A stretch of DNA of 64,000 bases. Origin: Thioalkalivibrio versutus (GTDB lineage Bacteria > Pseudomonadota > Gammaproteobacteria > Ectothiorhodospirales > Ectothiorhodospiraceae). Shown here piece by piece: positions 8,619 through 18,200 of this stretch. Each line of letters opens with the position of its first letter. Position 1 is the first letter of the stretch. Made by a program: the position numbers and the translations under genes. The notes under the pieces are model-generated. The model saw nothing but the letters and a program-made list of their open reading frames with translations, was not told the origin of the DNA and did no database searches. Where the stretch lies: positions 1-64,000 of the forward strand of contig NZ_MVAR01000024.1 of NCBI RefSeq assembly GCF_001999325.1. Reading direction: 5' to 3'.

Positions 8619-9863
8619 TCAGTCCCATCGATAACCCCACACCGCAAACACCGGGTCCGCATGCTCCAGCCGTCCGGCATAGGGATCATCGGCCGGCCGC
8701 GGCAGGCCGCGCAGGGAAAAGGTCGCGAGATCCGTGAAACCGGCGCGCAGGAACAGGTCCAGCACCAGCCCCATGCGCTCGAAGTCGTACAGGCGTTCCC
8801 AGACCGCGATCGCCTTGGTCGGGAAGCAGCGGTCGGAGAAGGTCACCACGAACACCCCGCCCGGGCGCAGAACCTCGAAGACCGCGTGGAACACCGCCTC
8901 CGGCTGCGTCAGATACTCGACCGACGCGGTACAGGCCACGGCGTCGAAGCTCCCCGGTGCATAGGGCAACCCGGGCCGTGCATTGAGGTCCTGCACATGA
9001 GCGGACGCCAGGCGGGGATTGTCCGCCAGCTCCTGCGCGTTCATGCCCAGCCCGATCACCGCTTCCGGCGTCTCCACCCGGTCCAGGTGCGACTCCCAGC
9101 TGCTCATCAGGTCGAGCACCCGCGCACCGGCCGGGATGCAGGCGCCATACAGCGCGGCAATCTCGGCGCGCGCGGTGGCATCCAGGTGGTGTACCCGGCG
9201 CGGTTCGGCGTAGAACGCCGCATCGGGGTCCGGATCCTCGCGTTCCAGCGCACCGTCGGTCCAGAAGTCGGTCGGCCGTCCGCGCCAGCGCGCCTGCATG
9301 CCCGGCCCGCGGGCCGTCAGCAGCCGGGCCACATCCACCGACCGGTCGTCATCACGCCCGTGGGCGTGGCGGGCCATGACCCGCGCCTGCAACCGCAGCT
9401 CATGGTCCGCCAGTGGATGGTTCAGATCCGCCACCAGGCGGTCATCCTCCAGCGCCCCGACCCGAAACAGCTCGCGATCCCCGGCCTCGATGCCCGCATG
9501 GCCGGCAATGAACGCCCTCGGATAAAAACGACCCGCATGGGGCTCCACCCGGCGATGCCTGCGCAGGCCGCGATTGAATGCCGACCCCGGGAGCTCCCGC
9601 ACCCGATCCATCTCGGACGGCGGGACCAGGGCCGCGGCTGTCGCCCGGGAGGCCTCGTGTACCGCCCCCACTCCCAGCGCGTGCAGGGCTGTGCCCAAAT
9701 CACCCGGCCAGTGGTCCCGTTCCGGCAACAGGCTCGGCAGAAACAGACATTCGCGGTGACGGGCCTCGGCACTCGCCCAGTCCAGCATGAACCCGATATC
9801 CGCTGCGTCGCCCGGGTTCGACCGGGATGGCGCCTCGATCCAGTTGGCAAACGGGTCCCGCAT
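8619..9863 (-). CDS. FKBP-like / class I SAM methyltransferase fusion
   Basis: 414-residue protein with two parts. The C-terminal half is a class I methyltransferase: GARVLDLMSSWESHL replaces the usual glycine-rich motif I (a known variant), followed by GLGMNAQELADNP, FDAVACTASVEYL and VLRPGGVFVVTFSDRCFP. The N-terminal ~190 residues include LVADLNHPLADHELRLQARV, which matches the SlyD/FKBP-type core (the N-H-P-L-A turn and following strand). ATG at 9863 follows GGAGAG. The substrate is unknown. Minus strand, upstream of ftsK but separated from it by 214 bases. Confidence 0.75.
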   Translation of the reverse strand: MRDPFANWIEAPSRSNPGDAADIGFMLDWASAEARHRECLFLPSLLPERDHWPGDLGTALHALGVGAVHEASRATAAALVPPSEMDRVRELPGSAFNRGLRRHRRVEPHAGRFYPRAFIAGHAGIEAGDRELFRVGALEDDRLVADLNHPLADHELRLQARVMARHAHGRDDDRSVDVARLLTARGPGMQARWRGRPTDFWTDGALEREDPDPDAAFYAEPRRVHHLDATARAEIAALYGACIPAGARVLDLMSSWESHLDRVETPEAVIGLGMNAQELADNPRLASAHVQDLNARPGLPYAPGSFDAVACTASVEYLTQPEAVFHAVFEVLRPGGVFVVTFSDRCFPTKAIAVWERLYDFERMGLVLDLFLRAGFTDLATFSLRGLPRPADDPYAGRLEHADPVFAVWGYRWD

Positions 9864-9906
9864 GAGCTCTCTCCTGACAGGGCAACGCGGACTGCCACGG
9901 TGACAG

Positions 9907-9924
9907 CGTACCGGTTATGGTACG
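9907..9924. promoter_or_regulatory. palindrome between divergent genes
   Basis: CGTACC-GGTTAT-GGTACG is a perfect 6+6 inverted repeat centred in the 85-base gap between the divergent methyltransferase fusion and the channel gene. It could be an operator serving either promoter. No matching second copy was seen. Confidence 0.35.
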
Positions 9925-9948
9925 ACCAAGCCCCCACCGGAAGCTCGC

Positions 9949-11067
<1,119 letters not shown>

Positions 11068-11095
11068 CGCGAACCGCAGCAGGGAGAGACGCCTC

Positions 11096-11425
11096 ATGGC
11101 GGAGACCTTTCTGGTGGCCATCATCGACCAGGACCGCGAAGAACAGGCCCTGGCCATCGCCAACGAAGAAGGCGGCGCGGACGGCACGGTGTTGCACGGC
11201 TCGGGCCTCGGCTTCCCCGAGCACATGACCTTCCTCGGTGTGACCTACCAGGGCAACGAATCGGTCTGTGTATGGCAACTGGAGACCGAGCAGGCCGAAC
11301 GCATCGCCCGCCGTCTGAACCTGGAGATGGACTTGTTTCAGCCCTACAACGGACTTGCCTTTACCCTGGATACCGCCGCGCTGCAGGGCATGGAATTCGT
11401 CGGCCACCTGACGCATACGCCCTGA
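11096..11425 (+). CDS. PII-like small protein, first of tandem pair
   Basis: 109 residues with the ferredoxin-like beta-alpha-beta repeat of the PII superfamily: FLVAIIDQDREEQALAIANE, then DGTVLHGSGLGF, and a second half with VCVWQLETEQAERIARRL and GLAFTLDTAALQGMEFV. The T-loop region is short and lacks the uridylylated Tyr of GlnB. The ATG at 11096 has a GGGAGAG site. It begins 28 bases after the channel gene and precedes a second PII-like gene by 27 bases. The fold assignment is by pattern and moderately sure; ligand and partner are unknown. Confidence 0.65.
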   Translation: MAETFLVAIIDQDREEQALAIANEEGGADGTVLHGSGLGFPEHMTFLGVTYQGNESVCVWQLETEQAERIARRLNLEMDLFQPYNGLAFTLDTAALQGMEFVGHLTHTP

Positions 11426-11452
11426 CACGTTCCGAACGCCGGAGACTTCGCC

Positions 11453-11803
11453 ATGCAATTCGTTCTGCTCGTCGCCGTAGTCCCTCGCAGTCAGGCCGAT
11501 CGCGCCATCGAGATTGTTCAGCGTGTCGGAGCCGCCGGACTGACTCTGCTGGACGGTCAGGGCATCGCCCAGCTGCGGCGCAACCCGGTGATGGACCTGA
11601 AAGACTCGTCCGGCCGCAAGGTGTTACTGATGGTCCTGGAGACCGGACTGGCCCGACGCATGCTGGAGCAGCTGGACACGGAACTGGACTTGAGCCAGTT
11701 GGGCAACGGCTTTGCCGTCACTCTGCCCATCAAGGACATCGCCGGGATCAAGCCGGAGCAGATCGAACACCTGCTCCGCACGCTCCCGGACGGCCCCGCG
11801 TAG
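11453..11803 (+). CDS. PII-like small protein, second of tandem pair
   Basis: 116 residues, also with a PII-like pattern: FVLLVAVVPRSQADRAIEIVQRVGAAGLTLLDGQG-type strand-helix-strand, then KVLLMVLETGLARRML, and NGFAVTLPIKDIAGI at the position of the PII C-terminal strand. Only weakly similar to its neighbour, so the two could form a heteromeric trimer or be separate sensors. Good GGAGA site before the ATG. Its stop lies 3 bases from the stop of the convergent BCCT gene. Confidence 0.68.
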   Translation: MQFVLLVAVVPRSQADRAIEIVQRVGAAGLTLLDGQGIAQLRRNPVMDLKDSSGRKVLLMVLETGLARRMLEQLDTELDLSQLGNGFAVTLPIKDIAGIKPEQIEHLLRTLPDGPA

Positions 11804-11806
11804 CCT

Positions 11807-13351
11807 TCAGCGCCAGGGCGGCTCCACGCCCTCGACGCGGTATTCGCGGCGCAGGGCGCGCATCAGGCTGAAGCAGCAGAAGACCAGGATGATCGCGACC
11901 GGAAGCCCGGCGGTCAGCGAGCCGGTCTGCAGGCTGTCCAGCGCGCGTTCACCGCCGACGATCAGCAGCGTGGCGGCCACCGCCCCCTCGGTGATGCCCC
12001 AGATCACGCGCTGGCGCTTGGGCGAGTGCTTCGAGCCGCGCGAGATCAGCGCATCCACCACGAAGGTACCGGAGGCCGAAGAGGTGATGAAGTAGGTCGC
12101 GATTAGCAGCGTGGCGATCCCGGAGGCGAAGGTCGTCCACGGCAGCTGGGCCAGGGTCGCGTAGAGGGCCACGGTGGTGTCCTCGGCGACCGCAGCGGCG
12201 ATGCCCGCGCCCTCGTCGAACAGCTCCATGTGCAGCGCGGTGCCGCCGAAGATCGCCATCCAGGCGAACACGAACAGTGTGGGCAGCGCGAGCACGCCGA
12301 CGATGAACTCGCGGATGGTACGCCCGCGCGAGATGCGCGCGATGAATATGCCCACAAACGGCGACCAGGCGATCCACCAGGCCCAGTAGAACATGGTCCA
12401 GTCCTTCTGCCACTCGGAGCCGCCGATCGCGTCGGTATGCAGGCTCAGCTCGATCAGCTGCTGGAAGTAGCCGCCGGTGGAGTCGAGCAGGAAGCGCAGG
12501 ATGAACAGCGTCGGGCCGGCGAACAGCACGAACAGCATGAAGCTGATCGCCAGCACCAGGTTGAACACACTGACCCACTTGAGCCCGCGATCCAGTCCGG
12601 AGAGCACCGACAGCACGGCCACCGCCGTGATCGCGGTGATGATGCCGACCTGGTACCAGTGCGAGACCGGCATGTCGACGAGCACGTTGAGCCCGGTGTT
12701 GAGCTGCATCGCCCCGAAACCCAGCGAGGTGGCCAGCCCGAACAGTGTGCCGAACACCGCGAGGATGTCGATCACGTGCCCGATCGGGCCGTAGATGCGG
12801 TCCCCCAGTAGCGGGTAGAAGATCGAGCGGATGGTCAGCGGCAGGCGGTGGCGAAAGCTGAAGTACGCCACCGACAGCCCCAGTACCACGTACACCGCCC
12901 AGGCATGCAGCCCCCAGTGGAAGAAGGTGTAGACCATCGCCTGGCGCGCGGCCTCAGCGGTCTCGCCATCACCGATCGGCGGGTTCTGATAGTGCAGGAC
13001 CGGCTCGGCCACGCTCCAGAACACCAGGCCAATGCCCATGCCGGCCGAGAACAGCATCGCGAACCAGGCGGCAAACCCGAATTCCGGCCGGTCGTCCGGC
13101 TGCCCCAGCCGGATCGCGCCGTAGCGGCTGAACCCCAGCCAGACCAGGAACCCGAGGAAGAACGTGACCACCAGCAGGTAGCCCCAGCCGAGGTATTCGG
13201 TAATGAATCCGTGGATGCCGTCGAACACCATGCTGGCGGTGGACGGCAAGGCCACCCCGAAGGCAACAAACACCACCACCATGATCGCGGAGGCGGTAAA
13301 CACGGTGGGATTGACCGTGGAGAAAAAGGCTTCCGGGCGATACTGGCTCAT
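11807..13351 (-). CDS. BCCT family compatible-solute transporter
   Basis: 514-residue, 12-helix carrier of the betaine/choline/carnitine family, expected to import glycine betaine or a related solute with Na+ or H+ for osmoprotection. Diagnostic segments are HWGLHAWAVYVVLGLSVAYF, the GLATSLGFGAMQLNTGLN loop of TM5, and the aromatic box region DWTMFYWAWWIAWSPFVGIF followed by ISRGRTIREF. There is no long cytosolic osmosensing tail. The start at 13351 gives a normal N-terminus; an in-frame start at 13420 would overlap the upstream PEBP gene. The upstream gene ends 34 bases away, suggesting an operon. Confidence 0.93.
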   Translation of the reverse strand: MSQYRPEAFFSTVNPTVFTASAIMVVVFVAFGVALPSTASMVFDGIHGFITEYLGWGYLLVVTFFLGFLVWLGFSRYGAIRLGQPDDRPEFGFAAWFAMLFSAGMGIGLVFWSVAEPVLHYQNPPIGDGETAEAARQAMVYTFFHWGLHAWAVYVVLGLSVAYFSFRHRLPLTIRSIFYPLLGDRIYGPIGHVIDILAVFGTLFGLATSLGFGAMQLNTGLNVLVDMPVSHWYQVGIITAITAVAVLSVLSGLDRGLKWVSVFNLVLAISFMLFVLFAGPTLFILRFLLDSTGGYFQQLIELSLHTDAIGGSEWQKDWTMFYWAWWIAWSPFVGIFIARISRGRTIREFIVGVLALPTLFVFAWMAIFGGTALHMELFDEGAGIAAAVAEDTTVALYATLAQLPWTTFASGIATLLIATYFITSSASGTFVVDALISRGSKHSPKRQRVIWGITEGAVAATLLIVGGERALDSLQTGSLTAGLPVAIILVFCCFSLMRALRREYRVEGVEPPWR

Positions 13352-13385
13352 GATGAACGGCCTGGCTTCAGTCCGGGGATGGGCA

Positions 13386-13850
13386 TCAGTTCGACGCGTC
13401 GGAGTCCGGGGTGCCCGCACAAAGCCCGCCGGTCAGATCGGCCTTGGCCAGCACATGCCCCTCGGCCGCGACGTCGAACTGCGTGCGCGTCGCACCCGGC
13501 GCCAGATCCAGCGCCTCATCCAGGGCGAGCAGGCGGAAACGATAGTGGTGGCAGCCCTCCGGCGGGATCGGGCCCAGATACCCGGCCTTGCCGAAGGCAT
13601 CCAGGCCCACGCGCCCCTGACTCGGCAGATGCAGCGAGTCCACCCGATGCGTGTCTGGCGGCAGGTTCCAGACCAGCCAGTGCGTCACCTCGCCCAGCGG
13701 CGAATCCAGGTCCTCGAGGATCAGCGCGAGGCTCTGTGCGCCATCCGGAACCTCATGAATCTCCAGTGGTGGCAGCTCGTTGGCATCGCGGGCCGACACC
13801 TCGACCGGCATCACTTCGCCGTCACGGAAGGCAGGACTGATCAGCCGCAT
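13386..13850 (-). CDS. YbhB/YbcL family PEBP-like protein
   Basis: 154-residue phosphatidylethanolamine-binding-protein (Raf kinase inhibitor) family member. It opens with MRLISPAFRDGEVMP and carries ALILEDLDSPLGEVTHWLVWN, the conserved D-x-D-x-P and xHW ligand-pocket residues. It ends with the typical family strand pattern (FRLLALDEALDL, then HVLAKADLTG). Cellular role unsettled in bacteria. ATG at 13850 follows AGGAGACGAGGGG. Co-directional with the BCCT gene and divergent from the beta-CASP nuclease. Confidence 0.9.
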   Translation of the reverse strand: MRLISPAFRDGEVMPVEVSARDANELPPLEIHEVPDGAQSLALILEDLDSPLGEVTHWLVWNLPPDTHRVDSLHLPSQGRVGLDAFGKAGYLGPIPPEGCHHYRFRLLALDEALDLAPGATRTQFDVAAEGHVLAKADLTGGLCAGTPDSDASN

Positions 13851-14006
13851 CCCCTCGTCTCCTGTATCCACAGATCCTCAGCCTCCCCCGCCGCCGCCAG
13901 CGGGTCAACCGCCACGAGACCGGATCGCAACCGGAATTGATCCCGGTCAACGAACCACCCCCGCACGGTTGCACACAGAGCCCGCTCCGTGCGTACACTT
14001 CGAGAC

Positions 14007-15407
14007 ATGGCACAGCTCACCTTCAAGGGCGCGACCGGCGAGGTCACCGGGTCGCGCTATCTCCTCGAGACCGACGACGCCCGCATCCTGCTGGAATGCG
14101 GCCTGCATCAGGGCGGCAATGACGCCGACGAGGCCAACCGCGAATCGCTCGCGGAACTCGCCGGGCAACTCGACGCCGTCGTCCTGTCCCACGGCCACCT
14201 GGATCACTCGGGGCTCCTGCCCAAGCTGGTTCGCGACGGCTACCGCGGCCCGATCTACTGCACACCGGGGACCGAGGAGCTGCTCGAGATCATGCTCGAG
14301 GACGCCGCCTTCGTGATGAGCAAGGACATCGAGTGGGAGAACAAGTGGCGCCGGCGCGCGGACAAGCCCCTGGTCGAGCCGGTCTACGACATCGACGACG
14401 TCGCGACCACTCTGGGACTCTGCAAGGCCGTGCCCTACGGTGACACGCAAACCATTGCCGGCGACATCCGGCTGACCTTCCGGGATGCCGGGCACATCCT
14501 CGGCTCCGCGATCGTCGACCTGATCGTGCCGTCCGGCGGGCGCGACCGGCACCTGGTCTTCTCCGGCGACCTGGGCAACCCCGACGCCGTGCTGATGCAC
14601 GAACCCGCGCGGATGGAACACGCGGATCACGTGCTGCTGGAAAGCACCTACGGCGATCGCGACCACCGGCCCATGGACGAGACCATCGAGGAATTCGCGC
14701 AGATCCTCGCGGAGGCCGCCGCCAGCGGTGGCAACGTGATGATCCCGGCCTTCGCGGTCGGGCGCACCCAGGAGATCCTCTACCACCTGGGCATGCTGCA
14801 CCACGCCGGGCGTCTGCCGCAGCAAAAGGTATTCCTCGACAGCCCGATGGCGATCAAGGTGACCGAACTCTACGCCCGGCTGCACAAGTCCCTGAAAAGC
14901 GAGGATATGGAGCGCCTGCACAAGGCCGCAAACGGCGACCCGAGTGGCTACCTTCCCGGGCTGCAGGTCTGTCGCACGGTCGAGGAATCCATGGCGATCA
15001 ACCGCATCACTGGCGGCGCGATCATCATCGCCGGGGCCGGCATGTGCAACGGCGGGCGCATCCGTCATCACATGAAGTACAACCTGTGGCGGCGCGAGGC
15101 GCACCTGGTCATCGTCGGCTTCCAGGCCTCGGGTACGCTGGGACGGCGGCTGGTCGATGGCGCCGAGCGGGTCAAGCTGCTGGGCGACGAGGTCGCGGTC
15201 AACGCGAAGGTCCACACCCTGGGCGGCTTCTCCGCCCATGCCGGGCGTACTCAGCTATTGGACTGGGCACGCGGATTCCGCGACCAGCCGGTGTTCCACC
15301 TGGTTCACGGCGAGCCGGAGGCGCGTGATGCGCTGGCTGCCGGACTGCGCGACGAGCTGGGCGCCGAGGCCCACGTGCCGGCCTTTGGCGAGACCATCAC
15401 GCTGTAA
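14007..15407 (+). CDS. MBL-fold beta-CASP ribonuclease-like protein
   Basis: 466-residue metallo-beta-lactamase/beta-CASP protein of the RNA-specificity group (CPSF73/Ysh1 and RNase J relatives). The zinc motif is SHGHLDHSG (near residue 58), followed by DAGHILGSA and FSGDLGN. The beta-CASP insert is followed by GAGMCNGGRIRHH and the C-terminal RMMBL part HTLGGFSAHAGRTQLLDW. It is likely an RNA endo- or exonuclease in the cytoplasm. A GTG start 18 bases upstream is also possible; neither start has a strong ribosome site. It leads a three-gene plus-strand run that ends in an RNA ligase. Confidence 0.9.
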   Translation: MAQLTFKGATGEVTGSRYLLETDDARILLECGLHQGGNDADEANRESLAELAGQLDAVVLSHGHLDHSGLLPKLVRDGYRGPIYCTPGTEELLEIMLEDAAFVMSKDIEWENKWRRRADKPLVEPVYDIDDVATTLGLCKAVPYGDTQTIAGDIRLTFRDAGHILGSAIVDLIVPSGGRDRHLVFSGDLGNPDAVLMHEPARMEHADHVLLESTYGDRDHRPMDETIEEFAQILAEAAASGGNVMIPAFAVGRTQEILYHLGMLHHAGRLPQQKVFLDSPMAIKVTELYARLHKSLKSEDMERLHKAANGDPSGYLPGLQVCRTVEESMAINRITGGAIIIAGAGMCNGGRIRHHMKYNLWRREAHLVIVGFQASGTLGRRLVDGAERVKLLGDEVAVNAKVHTLGGFSAHAGRTQLLDWARGFRDQPVFHLVHGEPEARDALAAGLRDELGAEAHVPAFGETITL

Positions 15408-15416
15408 TCCGCTCGC

Positions 15417-17087
15417 ATGCCGGAGGCCGAAGCCGTCAGCACCTACGCCCTGATCGCCGGCTTCCTCGGCGGGCTCGGGCTGTTCCTCCTCGGCATGACG
15501 CTGCTGACCGACGGCCTGAAGACCGCCGGCGGCAAGGCCCTGCAGCATATTCTTGGCGTGTGGACGCGCACTCGCCCGCGCGCGCTCGCCTCCGGCATGG
15601 GCGTGACCGCCCTGGTCCAGTCCTCCAGCGCGGTCACCGTCGCCACCATCGGCTTCGCCAACGCGGGGCTTTTGACCCTCGGCCAGTCGGTCTGGGTGAT
15701 CTTCGGCTCCAACGTCGGCACCACCATGACCGGCTGGCTGGTCGCCCTGATTGGCTTCAATATCCGGATCGAGGCCTTCGCCCTGCCGGCGATCGGCATC
15801 GGCGCCCTGCTCTACCTGTTCATGAAGGCCGCACGCCCGCGCTACCTGGGTCTGGCCCTGGCCGGTTTCGGCCTGCTGTTCTTCGGGATCGACGTGCTGC
15901 GCGAGGCCTTCGAGGGCCTGAGCGCGACCTTCGACCTCGGCGCCCTGGCGCGACCGGGCTTTGTCGGGCTCCTGATCATGGTCGGCATCGGTGCGCTGCT
16001 GACGGTGCTGATGCAGAGCTCGTCCGCGTCAATGGCGATGGCCCTGACCGCCGCGATGAGCGGCGCGGTACCGCTAGAGGCCGCAGCCGCCGCAGTGATC
16101 GGCGCCAACCTCGGCACCACGGTCAAGGCCCTGCTGGTCGTCATCGGTGCCACCCCGAACGCCAAGCGCGTCGCGGCCGCGCACGTGATGTTCAACGGCC
16201 TGACCGCGCTCGTTGCGCTGCTGATCCTGCCGTGGTTCCTGGCCGTGATCGCCTGGATCTGGGGCAGCACCGGAGAGGCCCCGGCCCCCGCGGTGCTGCT
16301 GGCGCTGTTCCACACCGCCTTTAACCTGCTGGGCGTGGCGCTGATGGTCCCGGTCGCCCCGCCGATGATCCGCTTTCTGCAGACGCGCTTCCGCACCCGG
16401 GAGGAAGACATCGCCCAGCCGCGCTTTCTCGACAAGCACAGCGGGGGCGTCCCCGATCTGGCGCTGCAGTCATTGTTACAGGAAACCGAGCGCCTGGCCG
16501 ACATCAGCCACTCCATGGCGCGCGAGGCCCTGCGCCCGGACCCGCCGGCCGCGGGCACCCTGGACGCGCGGCGGGCCGCGGTGGAACAGCTGACCGCTGC
16601 CATCAGCGATTTTGCCGCCCGCACGGCCAACCACCCGATGCCCGAGGCGGTCGGGCACGGCATCGCCGAGGCGGTACGTATCGCCCGCTATCATCGCGAG
16701 ACTGCGGTGCTGGCCGACCAGATCGCCGAGCTTCGCCGCCACTCGACCGGCGAGGAACGCCCGATCGTCAGCGAACAGCGCCGCGCCTGGCAGGAGCAAG
16801 CGATCCGCGCCCTGGATCTCGCCAACCTGGAAAGCGAGAACGGCAGAGACCTGGCGGCCACCGAGGCCGTAAGCACGGTGGAGACGGCCTATGCCGAACT
16901 GAAGGCAGCCCTGCTGCGCGAAGGCACCTTCGGCTCGCTGAGCATGACCGAGATGGAACGCCAACTACGCATCATCAGTATGGCGCGACGCCTGGTCACC
17001 CAGGCCGACAAGGCCCGCCGCCACACCGAGGCCCTGGAGGACCAGATCCAGGGGCTGCGCAAGACGCTGGAACCGGAGAACGCATGA
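15417..17087 (+). CDS. Na/Pi cotransporter family protein with PhoU-like tail
   Basis: 556-residue protein. The first ~325 residues are a membrane carrier of the NptA/PNaS family with its two inverted repeats, each holding a QSSSA signature (LVQSSSAVTVATIGF and VLMQSSSASMAMALT). The last ~220 residues are soluble, helical and PhoU-like (AAVEQLTAAISDFAARTA through to the C-terminus). Predicted Na+-coupled phosphate uptake or exchange at the inner membrane. The stop overlaps the RNA-ligase start by 4 bases (ATGA), so the two are translationally coupled. Why a phosphate carrier sits inside an RNA-processing run is unknown. Confidence 0.9.
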   Translation: MPEAEAVSTYALIAGFLGGLGLFLLGMTLLTDGLKTAGGKALQHILGVWTRTRPRALASGMGVTALVQSSSAVTVATIGFANAGLLTLGQSVWVIFGSNVGTTMTGWLVALIGFNIRIEAFALPAIGIGALLYLFMKAARPRYLGLALAGFGLLFFGIDVLREAFEGLSATFDLGALARPGFVGLLIMVGIGALLTVLMQSSSASMAMALTAAMSGAVPLEAAAAAVIGANLGTTVKALLVVIGATPNAKRVAAAHVMFNGLTALVALLILPWFLAVIAWIWGSTGEAPAPAVLLALFHTAFNLLGVALMVPVAPPMIRFLQTRFRTREEDIAQPRFLDKHSGGVPDLALQSLLQETERLADISHSMAREALRPDPPAAGTLDARRAAVEQLTAAISDFAARTANHPMPEAVGHGIAEAVRIARYHRETAVLADQIAELRRHSTGEERPIVSEQRRAWQEQAIRALDLANLESENGRDLAATEAVSTVETAYAELKAALLREGTFGSLSMTEMERQLRIISMARRLVTQADKARRHTEALEDQIQGLRKTLEPENA

Positions 17088-18187
17088 TCGACGCCGAAGC
17101 GATGCAGGACGCCATCACGAACCACCGGGCCGAGCCGCTGATGTTCGACGGGCTGGAATACGCCCGGCTGCTGGAGCCGGTGAATCACTACCCGCGCGGT
17201 TCCGTGGTGCTTCCGGATGGCTCGGTGGTCCCCGGCTACCCGGCCATCGGGCGCATCCAGTCGCTGGAGGCCGGGCTGCCGCGCCAGTTCGATCAGCCGT
17301 TCTGGGCGGAGGAGAAGATCGACGGCTTCAACGTGCGCATCCTGCGCTGGGAAGGCCGGGTCGTCGCCTTCAGCCGGGGCGGGTTTGTCTGTGCATTCAG
17401 TACTGACCGGGTGCCGGATTTCGTGGACCTCGCGGTGTTCGAGGCGGAACCCGATCTGGTGCTCTGCACGGAAATCGCCGGGCCGGACACGCCCTATCTG
17501 GAGGGCTCCACCCCGCGCGTCGCGGACGACGTCGGCTTGTTCGTGTTCGACCTGATGCGGCTCGGCCAGCCGGGCTTTGTGCCGCAGGACGAAAAGTTTG
17601 CACTGATGGAGCGCCATGACCTGCCACCGGCGCCGCTGCATGGACGGTTCACGCCCGCAGACACCGAGGCCCTGGGCCGCTTGATCCGGCAACTGGATGC
17701 CGAGGGTGCCGAGGGCCTGGTACTGAAGACCGCGGATGGCGAGCACCGCGCCAAGTACGTGGCCGGCGGCTCCTGTATCAACGATATCCGCGTGTGTTCC
17801 GAGCAGCTGCTGGACCTGCCGCCGGAGTACTTCACCAACCGTCTGACCCGCCTGGCCATCTTCCTCGCCGAACACCCGCCCGCGGAGCGCGTCGCCGTGG
17901 AACGCGAACTGGGCGCGGCCCTGCTGTCCGGGCTGGCGACCGCGGTGGACAAGAGCCGGCGCGAGGGACGCGTCGGCCACACCTACCGCTGTCGGTTCCG
18001 CGAGCGTGCCGGGGCCCAGCGCTTCATCGATCACATGCAGGCCACCGGCGGGCGCCATGTGCGCTTCCTGCCGGACACGCCGCGCCAGGAGGCGAACGGC
18101 TACTGGCTGCTGGAGTTCGAGCGCCTGTTCGACCGGATCACCGGCACCCTGGCCTCGGCCCTGGCCGGTGACCGGCAGTACGACTGA
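17084..18187 (+). CDS. Rnl3-type ATP-dependent RNA ligase (Pab1020 family)
   Basis: 367-residue nucleotidyltransferase of the Rnl3 group first described from archaea. The ligase motif I is EEKIDGFNVR, with the AMP-accepting lysine at residue 78. Motif III-like FVFDLMRL, motif IV EGLVLKTADG and motif V AKYVAGG follow in the right order. The last ~130 residues form the family-specific C-terminal/dimer domain. It should join 5'-phosphate and 3'-hydroxyl RNA ends, or circularise RNA. It overlaps the upstream transporter by 4 bases and converges on its PIN-domain partner, whose stop is 13 bases away. Confidence 0.9.
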   Translation: MIDAEAMQDAITNHRAEPLMFDGLEYARLLEPVNHYPRGSVVLPDGSVVPGYPAIGRIQSLEAGLPRQFDQPFWAEEKIDGFNVRILRWEGRVVAFSRGGFVCAFSTDRVPDFVDLAVFEAEPDLVLCTEIAGPDTPYLEGSTPRVADDVGLFVFDLMRLGQPGFVPQDEKFALMERHDLPPAPLHGRFTPADTEALGRLIRQLDAEGAEGLVLKTADGEHRAKYVAGGSCINDIRVCSEQLLDLPPEYFTNRLTRLAIFLAEHPPAERVAVERELGAALLSGLATAVDKSRREGRVGHTYRCRFRERAGAQRFIDHMQATGGRHVRFLPDTPRQEANGYWLLEFERLFDRITGTLASALAGDRQYD

Positions 18188-18200
18188 ACCCGGGAAGCGC

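Noticed and set aside
13947..15239. 430-codon frame antisense to the beta-CASP nuclease
   Set aside because: The plus-strand frame has complete zinc and beta-CASP motifs; the antisense frame is His/Asp/Val-rich shadow.
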